From Amycolatopsis rifamycinica (lineage in GTDB: Bacteria > Actinomycetota > Actinomycetes > Mycobacteriales > Pseudonocardiaceae): a stretch of DNA of 64,000 bases. The stretch spans positions 62,001 to 126,000 of the forward strand of contig NZ_JMQI01000027.1 of assembly GCF_000695625.1 (NCBI RefSeq), in the 5' to 3' direction. Position 1 is the stretch's first letter; each line of letters starts with the position of its first letter. Of this stretch, positions 41,526-49,991 are shown piece by piece. The position numbers were made by a program, and so were the translations under genes. A model generated the notes under the pieces. That model was not told the DNA's origin. It saw only the letters and a program-made list of their open reading frames with translations, and did not search any database.

Positions 41526-42490
41526 GCGCGAGCTCGCTGGAGGGATTCACCGAGGATGCCGGTGGGACGGAACATGAGCACGAGCACGAGCACGACGAAC
41601 GCCGTGACGTCCTTCCACTCGGAACCGAGGAAGATCGCGCTCCAGTTCTCGACCAGGCCGAGCACGATGCCGCCGAGGAGCGCGCCGCGCAGGTTGCCGA
41701 TACCGCCGAGCACGGCCGCGGTGAACGCCTTGATGCCGAGCACGAAACCGACGCGGTAGCCGGTGTTTTCCAGTTCCATCAGGTAGAGCGCGGAGGCCAC
41801 ACCGGCCATCGCGCCGCCCAGCAGGAAGGTGATCCGCACGATGCGGTCGATCGAGACGCCCATCAGCACGGCGGCCTCGGGGTCCTGGGCGGTCGCCCGG
41901 ATGCCGCGGCCGATGCGGGTGCGGCGCACCAGCTGGTCCAGCACCACCATGACGATGACCGCGCCGATGATGACCAGGACCTGGTCGGTGCGGACGACGG
42001 CGTTGCCGACCGGGAACAGCGTGTCGCGGTCGACGAACCGCGGCGCGTTCTGCGGGACACGGCCCGACTTGTCGAAGACGTTGGGGATGATCACCAGCGC
42101 GAAGAGCTCCTGCAGGAAGATCGACGCGCCGATCGCGGAGATGAGGGCCGCGAGCTTCGACGAGCCGCGCTTGCGCAGCGGCCGGTAGGCGACCTGCTCC
42201 AGCACGACCGCGGAACCGCCGGACAGGACCGCGGAGGCGAGCATGAGGGCGAGCAGGAGCAGGATCATCGCGCCCAGGCCCACCACGATGTTGCCGGAGG
42301 TGGCGATGCTGGCCAGGATGAACAGGGACGTCATCGTCCCGATCATGAAGATTTCGGAGTGGGCGAAGTTGATCAGCCGCAGGACGCCGTAGACCATTGT
42401 GTAGCCGAGGGCGACGAGGGCGTAGATGGAGCCGAGAACCAGTCCGCCGATGGTGCTGCCGAGGAACTGGTCTTGCAGGGTCTGCAACAT
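41522..42490 (-). CDS. livH: Branched-chain amino-acid ABC transporter permease LivH
   Basis: A 322-residue membrane protein with the LivH signature: SIYALVALGYTMVYGVLRLI, NFAHSEIFMIG, RATAQDPEAAVLMGVSIDRI and AFTAAVLGGIGNLRGALLGG. ATG start. It is 109 bases downstream of livK, with a strong hairpin in the gap, and coupled to livM by an ATGA overlap. Confidence 0.93.
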   Translation of the reverse strand: MLQTLQDQFLGSTIGGLVLGSIYALVALGYTMVYGVLRLINFAHSEIFMIGTMTSLFILASIATSGNIVVGLGAMILLLLALMLASAVLSGGSAVVLEQVAYRPLRKRGSSKLAALISAIGASIFLQELFALVIIPNVFDKSGRVPQNAPRFVDRDTLFPVGNAVVRTDQVLVIIGAVIVMVVLDQLVRRTRIGRGIRATAQDPEAAVLMGVSIDRIVRITFLLGGAMAGVASALYLMELENTGYRVGFVLGIKAFTAAVLGGIGNLRGALLGGIVLGLVENWSAIFLGSEWKDVTAFVVLVLVLMFRPTGILGESLQRARA

Positions 42491-42535
42491 GACGTGAGCG
42501 CCTTACGAGACAGGGCGAGGACCAGGGATACGGGC

Positions 42536-42578
42536 CGGGAGCGGAGGTGCTGTGGTCACCACAGCGCCCCCGCTCCCG
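42536..42578 (-). promoter_or_regulatory. Intercistronic hairpin between livK and livH
   Basis: CGGGAGCGG (42536-42544) pairs with CCGCTCCCG (42570-42578), and inside them GCTGTGGT pairs with ACCACAGC. No T-run follows. Such hairpins typically let the binding-protein mRNA accumulate above the permease part by partial termination or 3'-end protection. Confidence 0.7.
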
Positions 42579-42599
42579 TCAAGTGCGATTCCTGTTTCG

Positions 42600-43760
42600 T
42601 CAGCCGGTGATCTTGGCTTCGGTGGAGGCACCGAGGTTCTTGATCGCGCCGCTGACCACCTGGTAGACGTAGATCGCGTTCGTCTCCGGCTCACCGTTGG
42701 CCTTGAACTTGATCTGCTTCGAGACGCCCTTGAAGTCCGCGGTCTTCAGGAAGTTGTTGATCGTCTCGCCGGTGGTGTTGCCCGCCTTGACCGCGTTGAT
42801 GATGGCGGTCGCGGCGTCGTAGCCCTCGGTCGCGTAGATCGCCGGGTCGACGTTGAACTTCTGCTTGTACTTGGTGGAGAACTCGCTCGGGGTGCTCGCG
42901 TCGGGGATGTTGCACGGGCAGCCGATGACCGCGCCTTCGGCGGCCGCGGCACCCGCACCCGAGACCAGCTGCGGGTCGAGCGAACCGTCGCCGGTGGCGA
43001 AGACGGCCTTCACGCCGCCGTCACGGAGCTGCTTGAGCAGCGGGCCGCCCTGCGCGTAGTAGCCACCGAAGGTGATGATGTCCGGGTTGGCCGCCTTGAC
43101 CTTCTGCACGGTCGAGGAGTAGTCCGGCGCGTCCTTCGGGAACTTGTCGCGCTGCACGGTGACGCCGGCTCCCTTGAGGGTCTTCTCGAAGGCGTCCGCG
43201 AGGCCGACGCTGTACTCCTGGTCGTCCGAGAGGACGAACGCGGTCTTCGGCGACTTGGCCTTGATCAGGAATTCGGCGATCTTGGGACCCTGGTCGTCGT
43301 CGTTCGCCACGACGCGGTGCCAGTAGGCCCAGTTGTTCTTCGCCAGGCCCGGGTTCGTCGCCGAGGGCGAGACGCTCGGGATCTTGTTCTGCTCGAGCTG
43401 ACCGCCGATGGCCTTCGACTCGCCGGAGAAGGCCGGGCCGATCAGCGCGGTGATCTTGTCCGAGCCGATCGCCGTGGTGATCAGCGAGGTCGCCTGGTCG
43501 GGCTTGCCCTGGCTGTCGTAGGGCTTCAGCTCGATCTTGGTCTTCGGGTTCGTGGCGTTGTACTCGTCGATCGCGAGCTGGGCGCCGTTGCGGGGCGGGA
43601 TCACGATCCCGGAGTTCTCCCCGGTCAGGTCGCCCATGAACCCGATCTTCAGCGTGCTGCCGTCACCACTGCTCGACGAGCCGCCACCGGCGCAGCCCGC
43701 CAGCGCGAGCGACGTCGCCGCTGCGAGGGCGAGAACCCGTCCAAAACGCACTCCTGACAC
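42600..43760 (-). CDS. livK: Branched-chain amino-acid ABC transporter substrate-binding lipoprotein
   Basis: A 386-residue type I periplasmic-binding-fold lipoprotein. The signal peptide ends in lipobox LAGC (C23), followed by a serine/glycine linker and the binding domain (TLKIGFMGDLTGENSG, ALIGPAFSGESKAIGG, FGGYYAQGGPLLKQLRDGG). The ligand class (branched-chain or related amino acids, or amides) is inferred from family and operon. The GTG at 43758-43760 has GGGAGG 6 bases upstream. First gene of livKHMGF. Confidence 0.92.
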   Translation of the reverse strand: MSGVRFGRVLALAAATSLALAGCAGGGSSSSGDGSTLKIGFMGDLTGENSGIVIPPRNGAQLAIDEYNATNPKTKIELKPYDSQGKPDQATSLITTAIGSDKITALIGPAFSGESKAIGGQLEQNKIPSVSPSATNPGLAKNNWAYWHRVVANDDDQGPKIAEFLIKAKSPKTAFVLSDDQEYSVGLADAFEKTLKGAGVTVQRDKFPKDAPDYSSTVQKVKAANPDIITFGGYYAQGGPLLKQLRDGGVKAVFATGDGSLDPQLVSGAGAAAAEGAVIGCPCNIPDASTPSEFSTKYKQKFNVDPAIYATEGYDAATAIINAVKAGNTTGETINNFLKTADFKGVSKQIKFKANGEPETNAIYVYQVVSGAIKNLGASTEAKITG

Positions 43761-44302
43761 CGACTACCTCCCATGACCAACCAGCCGCCGGTAGGCGTTG
43801 CCCCCGACACAGGGGCTAGGTTAGGGCAGGAAGATATCCCTCTCGCCCGGCTTGTGCACAGGCGGCCTCACTACTCTGTGTCCACATCGTGACGATCGCA
43901 ACCGACACGAATTGCACGAAAAGCCGAACGATGTTTCCCTGTGACCCGCTGCTGGTCACGCAGCGATGTCAAGTATCGGCGCTCGTTCGGCGAATGGGTG
44001 ACAGCTGTGTTTCAGCGGTATGTCATCGCCCATTTCGGCGAGCGGTCCGTGGCCGGTTTCCCGGGAATCCGCTGTTCACCCTGGCGGGGCTCCGCCGGGG
44101 CCGGCACCGCCGTAGGGATGCACCTTACGTCCGGTTCGGGCGGCCGATCGGACCCACCCCCCGCGACAGGTCTGCCCGAACGGCCGCGCGTCCGGAACCG
44201 CCCGTCACAACCAACGGTTGTCGTGGCCGCCGGAACGGCTGTTGGACCCGCGCCCCTCCCCGGCGGTTCGCTGGAAGCAGCCGAGAGACAGGGAGAAAGA
44301 AG
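43761..44302. other. 542-bp divergent intergenic region between livK and a hydrolase gene
   Basis: No gene is supported. It must carry the leftward liv promoter and the rightward promoter of the hydrolase. One inverted repeat, ACAACC-AAC-GGTTGT at 44207-44221, is a candidate operator near the hydrolase. An open plus-strand frame covers the region but lacks coding character. Confidence 0.5.
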
Positions 44303-45073
44303 ATGCGGGAGACGGTCGAGGGCGTCGCGGCGGGGGTGCCGTTCGTGGCGGTGCCGCCGGCGAACCCGGACGCGCCGGCGGCCCTGGTGGCCGGCTGGCA
44401 CCTGATGGACGAGCCGGCCGGTGAACGCGCCATGGCGGACGCCGTCCCGATGGCGGCCCTGCAGGCGTGGCGCGTGTACTTCGGGCTTCCGCTCTCCGGG
44501 GCGCGGCTGCCCGAGGGCGGCCGTGACGAGGTCTTCCGGCGCGCGAGCGAAGACGCCGTCCTGAACGTCTTCGAGCCGGTGACCGAGCAGGCGGCGGGCG
44601 AATTCCCGGCCGCGCTGGCCGAGCTGCGCGACCGGCTGCCCGGCGCGACCGGGCCGCTCGGCGTGTTCGGCGGCTCGGCCGGGGCGATCGTGGCCTTGGA
44701 GGTGCTGGCGCGCGGCGAAGCCGCGATCACGGCCGCGGCCGTGGCCAGCCCGGTCGTCCAGCTCGCACCGGTGATCGCCGCCAACGAACGGCGCTTCGGC
44801 GTGACCTACTCGTGGACCGAGCGGTCCCGCGCGGTCGCGGCGCGTTACGACTACGTGGACCGCGCGGCCGAGCTGACCACGCCGCTGCTGCTGGTCACCG
44901 GCGCGGACGACGACGTCGCCGTGCGCGAGCCCGCGGCGGCGCTGCACGCGAAACTGGGGGCCGAGCTGGTGGCGGTCGACGGGATGGCCCACGAGTTCCC
45001 GCCGGGGACGCCGGCCGCGGCCGGCGTCGACGCCGCGTTCACCGAGTGGTTCGCGCGGCGGCTGCGAGGCTGA
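44303..45073 (+). CDS. Alpha/beta-hydrolase
   Basis: A 256-residue alpha/beta-hydrolase fold protein. The nucleophile elbow is GVFGGSAGAIVAL, the acid lies in LLLVTGADDDVAVREP and the histidine in VAVDGMAHEFPPG. It resembles dienelactone-hydrolase and esterase-like proteins; the substrate is not predictable. The ATG has GGGAG upstream at a spacing of about 8. Its 3' end overlaps the converging LysR gene by 35 bases. Confidence 0.8.
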   Translation: MRETVEGVAAGVPFVAVPPANPDAPAALVAGWHLMDEPAGERAMADAVPMAALQAWRVYFGLPLSGARLPEGGRDEVFRRASEDAVLNVFEPVTEQAAGEFPAALAELRDRLPGATGPLGVFGGSAGAIVALEVLARGEAAITAAAVASPVVQLAPVIAANERRFGVTYSWTERSRAVAARYDYVDRAAELTTPLLLVTGADDDVAVREPAAALHAKLGAELVAVDGMAHEFPPGTPAAAGVDAAFTEWFARRLRG

Positions 45074-46010
45074 CGTCGCCGGCCGGCAGCCAGGCGTGCT
45101 CCGGGTCGTAGGCGCACCAGTCCTCTTCCCGGCTGGTGCGCCCGGCGACGGCCAGCAGCCGCCGCAGCGCCGGGTGCGCCTTGCCCCGCCGCCAGACCAG
45201 GGACCACGGGAACAGCGGCGACGGCTCGAACGGCAGCACCCTGAGGTTGAGATCGGGGGCCAGTTCCATGTCCGCGCCGGCCAGGGTGACCCGCCGCTTG
45301 CCGTACCGCGTCTGCTCCAGCGTGTGCCGCAGGTCGTAGCTGACGCCCGAGTCGTCGATCGGCACGCCGAACTCCGCGCACAGCTCGTGCAGGTAGGACA
45401 GCCATTCGGCGGGTCCGCCGAGCCCGGGCAGCCAGATCCCGTCGGCGCGCAGCTCGTCGAGGCGGATGACGTCCTGCACGGCCAGGGGGTGCTCCGGCGC
45501 GAGCAGGGCGACCAGCGGTTCGAGCCGGACCGGCCGGTGTTCCAGCTCGTCGGGCAGCGGGCGCCCGCAGCCGGACACCCGGCCGAAGGCGGCGTCGAGC
45601 TCTCCGGACAGCAGCGGGTCGATCGCGTTCGCGAACCCGCGGCCGGCGACCCGGTCGACGCGCAGCCCCGGCTCGTGCGCGGCCAGCCGGCGGAGCAGGA
45701 ACATGGGGGAGAGCCGGTGGTCGACGAGGTCGAGGCGCAGCGGCCGGTCGTCGGCCCCCATCGCGGCGACCGCGGCGTCGGCCACCCGGACCAGCTCGCG
45801 CGCGTGTGGGAGGAACCGTTCGCCGTCGGCAGTCAGCTCGACCGAGCGGGGCGTGCGCAGGAACAACGGCGTCGCGAGGGTGTCTTCGAGCTTGCGGATC
45901 CGCTTCGACAGCGCCTGCTGGGTGAGGAACAGCGTCTGCGCGGCCCGCCCGAAGTGCCGCTGCTCCGCCGTCACCACGAAGGCCCGGACCTGGGCGACGT
46001 CGAGGTCCAC
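45039..46010 (-). CDS. LysR-family regulator
   Basis: A 323-residue LysR regulator: VDLDVAQVRAFVVTAEQRHF, RAAQTLFLTQQALSKRIRKL helix-turn-helix, then an effector domain from about residue 90. The GTG at 46008-46010 follows the stop of the thioesterase gene by 5 bases, so the two are co-transcribed. The C-terminus (residues about 290-323) extends over the end of the neighbouring hydrolase gene. Confidence 0.87.
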   Translation of the reverse strand: MDLDVAQVRAFVVTAEQRHFGRAAQTLFLTQQALSKRIRKLEDTLATPLFLRTPRSVELTADGERFLPHARELVRVADAAVAAMGADDRPLRLDLVDHRLSPMFLLRRLAAHEPGLRVDRVAGRGFANAIDPLLSGELDAAFGRVSGCGRPLPDELEHRPVRLEPLVALLAPEHPLAVQDVIRLDELRADGIWLPGLGGPAEWLSYLHELCAEFGVPIDDSGVSYDLRHTLEQTRYGKRRVTLAGADMELAPDLNLRVLPFEPSPLFPWSLVWRRGKAHPALRRLLAVAGRTSREEDWCAYDPEHAWLPAGDVSLAAAARTTR

Positions 46011-46015
46011 CGGGC

Positions 46016-46456
46016 TCAGGCGCCCGGCGGGCGGTCCCGGACCACGCAGGTGAGCCGGGCGGTGCAGGTGCGGTGGCCCTCGTCGTCGGTCAGCACGATC
46101 TCCGCGGTGATCGTGCCGCGGCCGACGTGCAGCGGGGTCGCCACGCCGGTCACCTTGCCCGAGCGCACGGCCCGGTGGTGCGTGCAGGACAGCTCCAGCC
46201 CCATCGCGGCCCGGCCGGGGCCGGCGTTGAGCGCGGCGACCGTCGAGCCCAGCGCCTCGGCGAGCACGGCGTTCGCGCCGCCGTGCAGCAGCCCGTACGG
46301 CTGGAGGTTGCCTTCGACCGGGATCGTGCCGATGACGCGTTCGGCGGTCGCTTCGATCAGCTGCATCCCGATCTTGTCGTTCAGCTGCTGGTCCGCGGCC
46401 GCCGGGTCGATCCCGGACAACCGGTCCACGTCGATGGGGACGGCACCGTCGGTCAC
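46016..46456 (-). CDS. Hotdog-fold (PaaI-type) thioesterase
   Basis: A 146-residue hotdog thioesterase with the PaaI pattern LQPYGLLHGGANAVLAEALG, where HGG and the following acidic residue form the active site, and LELSCTHHRAVRSGKVTG. It hydrolyses an aromatic or aliphatic acyl-CoA. GTG start at 46454-46456, divergent from polA by 62 bases. Its position beside polA is conserved in many actinobacteria. Confidence 0.88.
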   Translation of the reverse strand: MTDGAVPIDVDRLSGIDPAAADQQLNDKIGMQLIEATAERVIGTIPVEGNLQPYGLLHGGANAVLAEALGSTVAALNAGPGRAAMGLELSCTHHRAVRSGKVTGVATPLHVGRGTITAEIVLTDDEGHRTCTARLTCVVRDRPPGA

Positions 46457-46518
46457 GCAACGCTCCTCTTCCTATGCGACACGTAAGAGTGTCGGACCCT
46501 CAGCCTAGACTCGGCCCC

Positions 46519-49260
46519 GTGAGCCCGAGTGAGAAGACGACCGTTGCCAACGCCACAGGAACCACCGCCACCGCCGAGCGGCCGAAGCTGCTGCTGATCG
46601 ACGGTCATTCCATGGCCTACCGCGCGTTCTTCGCCCTGCCCGCGGAGAACTTCAAGACGAAGACCGGCCAGGTCACGAACGCGGTCTTCGGCTTCACCTC
46701 GATGCTCATCAACCTGCTTCGCGACGAAGCGCCGACCCACCTGGCGGTGGCGTTCGACCTCTCGCGCAAGACGTTCCGCTCGGAGACCTACGCCGACTAC
46801 AAGGCCAACCGCAGCACGACGCCGGACGAGTTCCGCGGCCAGGTGGACCTGGTCAAGGAGGTCCTCGAGGTGCTCGGCATCCCGTCGCTGGTGAAGGAGA
46901 ACTTCGAGGCCGACGACATCATCGCCACGCTCACGACGCAGGCGACGGCGGACGGCTTCGACGTCCTCATCTGTACCGGCGACCGCGACGCGCTGCAGCT
47001 GGTCACCGAGCAGGTCACCGTCCTGTACCCGAAGCGCGGCGTCTCGGAGATGACCCGGTTCACGCCGGACGCGGTCGAGGAGAAGTACGGGCTCACCCCG
47101 CGGCAGTACCCGGACTTCGCCGCGCTGCGTGGCGACCCGTCGGACAACCTGCCGAGCATCCCGGGTGTCGGTGAGAAGACCGCGGCCAAGTGGATCAGGC
47201 AGTTCGGCTCGCTCGACGACCTGATCGACCGCGTGGACGAGGTCAAGGGCAAGGTCGGCGACGCGCTGCGGGCGCACCTGTCCTCGGTCCAGCTCAACCG
47301 CCAGCTGACCGAGCTGATCCGGGACGTCGAGCTGGAGGTCGCGCCGTCCGGGCTGGAGCTGCGCCCGTGGGATCGCGAGGCCGTGCACGCGCTGTTCGAC
47401 GAGCTGGAGTTCCGCGTCCTGCGCGACAGGCTGTTCGCGACGTTGCAGAGCGCCGAGCCGGAGGCCGACGAAGGCTTCGAGGTCTCGGGGGCCGCGCTCG
47501 CCCCGGGCGCCCTGGGTGCGTGGCTGACCGCGCACGCGGGCGCGGGCGAGCCGGTGGCCCTGTCCTTCCGCGCCGTGGGCACGTCGGTCCGGTCCGACCT
47601 GCGCGCAATCGCTTTCGCGACGGCCGGCGGCGAAGGCGCGTACGTCGACGTCACGGCGATGGACCAGGCCGACGACGCGGCGCTGGCGGCGTGGCTCGCC
47701 GACCCGGCGATCCGCAAGACCGGCCACGACCTCAAGGTCCCCCTGCACGCGATCCGCGCCCGCGGCTGGGTCCTCGCCGGGCTCGCCATGGACACCGCGC
47801 TGGCCGCCTACCTGGTGCGGCCCGGGCAGCGGACGTTCGAGCTGGACGACCTCGCGCTCCGCTACCTGCACCGCGAGCTGCGGTCGGAGACCGACGGCGG
47901 CGACGGGCAGCTGTCGCTGCTCGACGGCGGCGCGGAAGGCCTGGAGCAGAAGGAGATCCAGGACGAGCTGGTCAAGGCCCGGGCGATCTTCGAGCTGGCC
48001 GGCGCGCTCGAGAAGGAGCTCGAGCAGATCGGCGGCGCGAAGCTGCTCGCCGAGCTGGAGCTGCCGCTGCTGGAAGTGATCACCGAGGTGGAGATCGCCG
48101 GCGTCGCCGTCGACCTCGAGCAGCTGACTTCGCTGGAAGCGCACTACCTTTCGCGCGTCACGCAGGCCGCCGAAGAGGCGTACGCGGTGATCGGCAAGCA
48201 GATCAACCTCGGCTCGCCGAAGCAGCTGCAGGTCGTGCTGTTCGACGAGCTCGGCATGCCGAAGACCAAGCGCACCAAGACCGGCTACACCACCGACGCC
48301 GAGGCGCTGCAGGGCCTGTTCGAGAAGACCGAGCACCCGTTCCTGCAGCACATGCTGGAGCACCGGGACGCGACGAAGCTGCGCACGACGGTCGAGGGCC
48401 TGATCAAGTCCGTCGCCGACGACGGGCGCATCCACACCACGCTGCTGCAGACGATCGCCGCCACCGGCCGGCTGTCCTCGACCGAGCCGAACCTGCAGAA
48501 CATCCCGGTCCGCACCGAGGAAGGCCGCCGCATCCGCGACGCCTTCATCGTCGGCGAAGGCTTCACCGAGCTGATGACCGCCGACTACAGCCAGATCGAA
48601 ATGCGGATCATGGCGCACCTCTCGCAGGACGAAGGCCTCATCGAGGCGTTCAACAGCGGCGAGGACCTGCACACGTTCGTCGCGTCACGCGCGTTCTCCA
48701 TGCCGCCGGAGGAGATCACGCCGGAGCTGCGCTACCGCGTCAAGGCGATGTCGTACGGGCTCGCGTACGGGCTGTCGGCGTACGGGCTTTCGCAGCAGCT
48801 GCGGATTTCCACCGAAGAAGCCAAGGAACAGATGGAGGCGTACTTCGCCCGCTTCGGCGGCATCAGCGACTACCTCCACTCGGTCGTCGGCGAAGCGGCC
48901 AAGTGCGGGTACACGGAGACGATCTTCGGCCGCCGCCGCTACCTGCCGGACCTCAACAGCGACAACCGCCAGCGCCGCGAGATGGCCGAGCGGATGGCGC
49001 TCAACGCCCCGATCCAGGGCAGTGCGGCCGACATCATCAAGGTCGCGATGCTCAACGTCCACCGCGCGCTGGTCGAAGCGAAGCTGAAGAGCCGGATCCT
49101 GCTGCAGGTCCACGACGAACTGGTGCTCGAGGTCGCGGACGGGGAGAAGGAGCGGCTGGAGAAGCTGGTGCGCGAGGGCATGGGCTCGGCGTACGCCCTG
49201 GCGGTGCCGCTGGAGGTCTCGATCGGCTACGGCCGGTCGTGGAACGAAGCCGCGCACTGA
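46519..49260 (+). CDS. polA: DNA polymerase I
   Basis: A 913-residue Pol I. Residues about 20-310 form the 5' nuclease (LLLIDGHSMAYRAFFALP, FEADDIIATL, GDRDALQLV, GVGEKTAAKW). The polymerase domain has motif A TADYSQIEMRIMAHLS, motif B RYRVKAMSYGLAYGLSAYG and motif C QVHDELVLEV. The middle domain (about 330-460) lacks the DxE metal site, as in mycobacterial and Thermus enzymes, so 3'-5' proofreading is absent. The GTG at 46519 is chosen as the first start with family-like sequence soon after. Repair and Okazaki-fragment processing enzyme. Confidence 0.95.
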   Translation: MSPSEKTTVANATGTTATAERPKLLLIDGHSMAYRAFFALPAENFKTKTGQVTNAVFGFTSMLINLLRDEAPTHLAVAFDLSRKTFRSETYADYKANRSTTPDEFRGQVDLVKEVLEVLGIPSLVKENFEADDIIATLTTQATADGFDVLICTGDRDALQLVTEQVTVLYPKRGVSEMTRFTPDAVEEKYGLTPRQYPDFAALRGDPSDNLPSIPGVGEKTAAKWIRQFGSLDDLIDRVDEVKGKVGDALRAHLSSVQLNRQLTELIRDVELEVAPSGLELRPWDREAVHALFDELEFRVLRDRLFATLQSAEPEADEGFEVSGAALAPGALGAWLTAHAGAGEPVALSFRAVGTSVRSDLRAIAFATAGGEGAYVDVTAMDQADDAALAAWLADPAIRKTGHDLKVPLHAIRARGWVLAGLAMDTALAAYLVRPGQRTFELDDLALRYLHRELRSETDGGDGQLSLLDGGAEGLEQKEIQDELVKARAIFELAGALEKELEQIGGAKLLAELELPLLEVITEVEIAGVAVDLEQLTSLEAHYLSRVTQAAEEAYAVIGKQINLGSPKQLQVVLFDELGMPKTKRTKTGYTTDAEALQGLFEKTEHPFLQHMLEHRDATKLRTTVEGLIKSVADDGRIHTTLLQTIAATGRLSSTEPNLQNIPVRTEEGRRIRDAFIVGEGFTELMTADYSQIEMRIMAHLSQDEGLIEAFNSGEDLHTFVASRAFSMPPEEITPELRYRVKAMSYGLAYGLSAYGLSQQLRISTEEAKEQMEAYFARFGGISDYLHSVVGEAAKCGYTETIFGRRRYLPDLNSDNRQRREMAERMALNAPIQGSAADIIKVAMLNVHRALVEAKLKSRILLQVHDELVLEVADGEKERLEKLVREGMGSAYALAVPLEVSIGYGRSWNEAAH

Positions 49261-49273
49261 GCTTGCTCACATG

Positions 49274-49305
49274 GCGTCACGACCCGGATCACCGGGTCGT
49301 GACGC
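49274..49305. terminator. Terminator-like hairpin after polA
   Basis: GCGTCACGACCCGG (49274-49287) and CCGGGTCGTGACGC (49292-49305) form a perfect 14-bp stem with a 4-base loop, 13 bases after the polA stop. There is no T-run, as is usual in high-GC actinobacteria. Confidence 0.75.
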
Positions 49306-49361
49306 GGAAGTACTCGAGCGGACGTCGTCGCGGGCCATGCGCCGCGGCGATGCTGGGCGCC

Positions 49362-49889
49362 ATGGCCAGTGACTTCCAGCGGCGCAAGATCTCCGGCGTC
49401 TTCGGCGCCATGGACGCCGACGGCGACGGATTCCTGACGGAGGCCGACTTCCGGGCGCTCACCGCGAGGTGGCTCGACGTCCGCGGCACCGACGCGACCA
49501 CCCCGGCCGGGCAGCAGCTCGCCGCCGTCATGATGGGCTGGTGGGGCACCCTCGACGCCGCCGCGGGCGGCGGTGGCCAGGTCAGCCTCGACCAGGTGCT
49601 CCAGGTCGTCGACGCGCTGCCGGCGATGCCGGACGCCGTCACCGGCACGGCCGAGGCGATGTTCGAGGCCGTCGACGAAAACGGCGACGGCGCCATCTCC
49701 GCCCCCGAGTACGGCCGCCTCATCGCGGCGTGGAACGGCGTCGGCACGCCGTCCGAAGACGTCTTCGCCCTCCTCGACTCCGACGGCGATGGCCGCCTGT
49801 CCCGCGAAGAGTTCGCCCGGCACTGGCTCGAGTTCTGGGCGGGCGACGACCCGGCCGCGCCGGGCAGCCGCGTGTTCGGGCGCTTCTGA
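49362..49889 (+). CDS. Calerythrin-like EF-hand calcium-binding protein
   Basis: A 175-residue protein with EF-hand loops at residues 18-29 (DADGDGFLTEAD), 105-116 (DENGDGAISAPE) and 139-150 (DSDGDGRLSREE), and a degenerate one at about 65-76 where the calcium ligands are replaced by AAAGGGG. Length and the pattern of three active sites plus one inactive match calerythrin from Saccharopolyspora and sarcoplasmic calcium-binding proteins. Probably an intracellular calcium buffer or sensor. ATG at 49362 chosen; ATG at 49350 would add four residues. Confidence 0.88.
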   Translation: MASDFQRRKISGVFGAMDADGDGFLTEADFRALTARWLDVRGTDATTPAGQQLAAVMMGWWGTLDAAAGGGGQVSLDQVLQVVDALPAMPDAVTGTAEAMFEAVDENGDGAISAPEYGRLIAAWNGVGTPSEDVFALLDSDGDGRLSREEFARHWLEFWAGDDPAAPGSRVFGRF

Positions 49890-49991
49890 ATGCGCGTTGT
49901 GCCGAACGGATGACTCCGTTCGGGTGAGCCATTACCGCTGGGTAGGGAGGTCGGCGGCGGCGTGTGGCGATCACGGCGTAGGGTCCGCCGA

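Noticed and set aside
46453-48672. 739-residue minus-strand frame opposite polA
   Set aside because: Shadow of polA's biased third positions.
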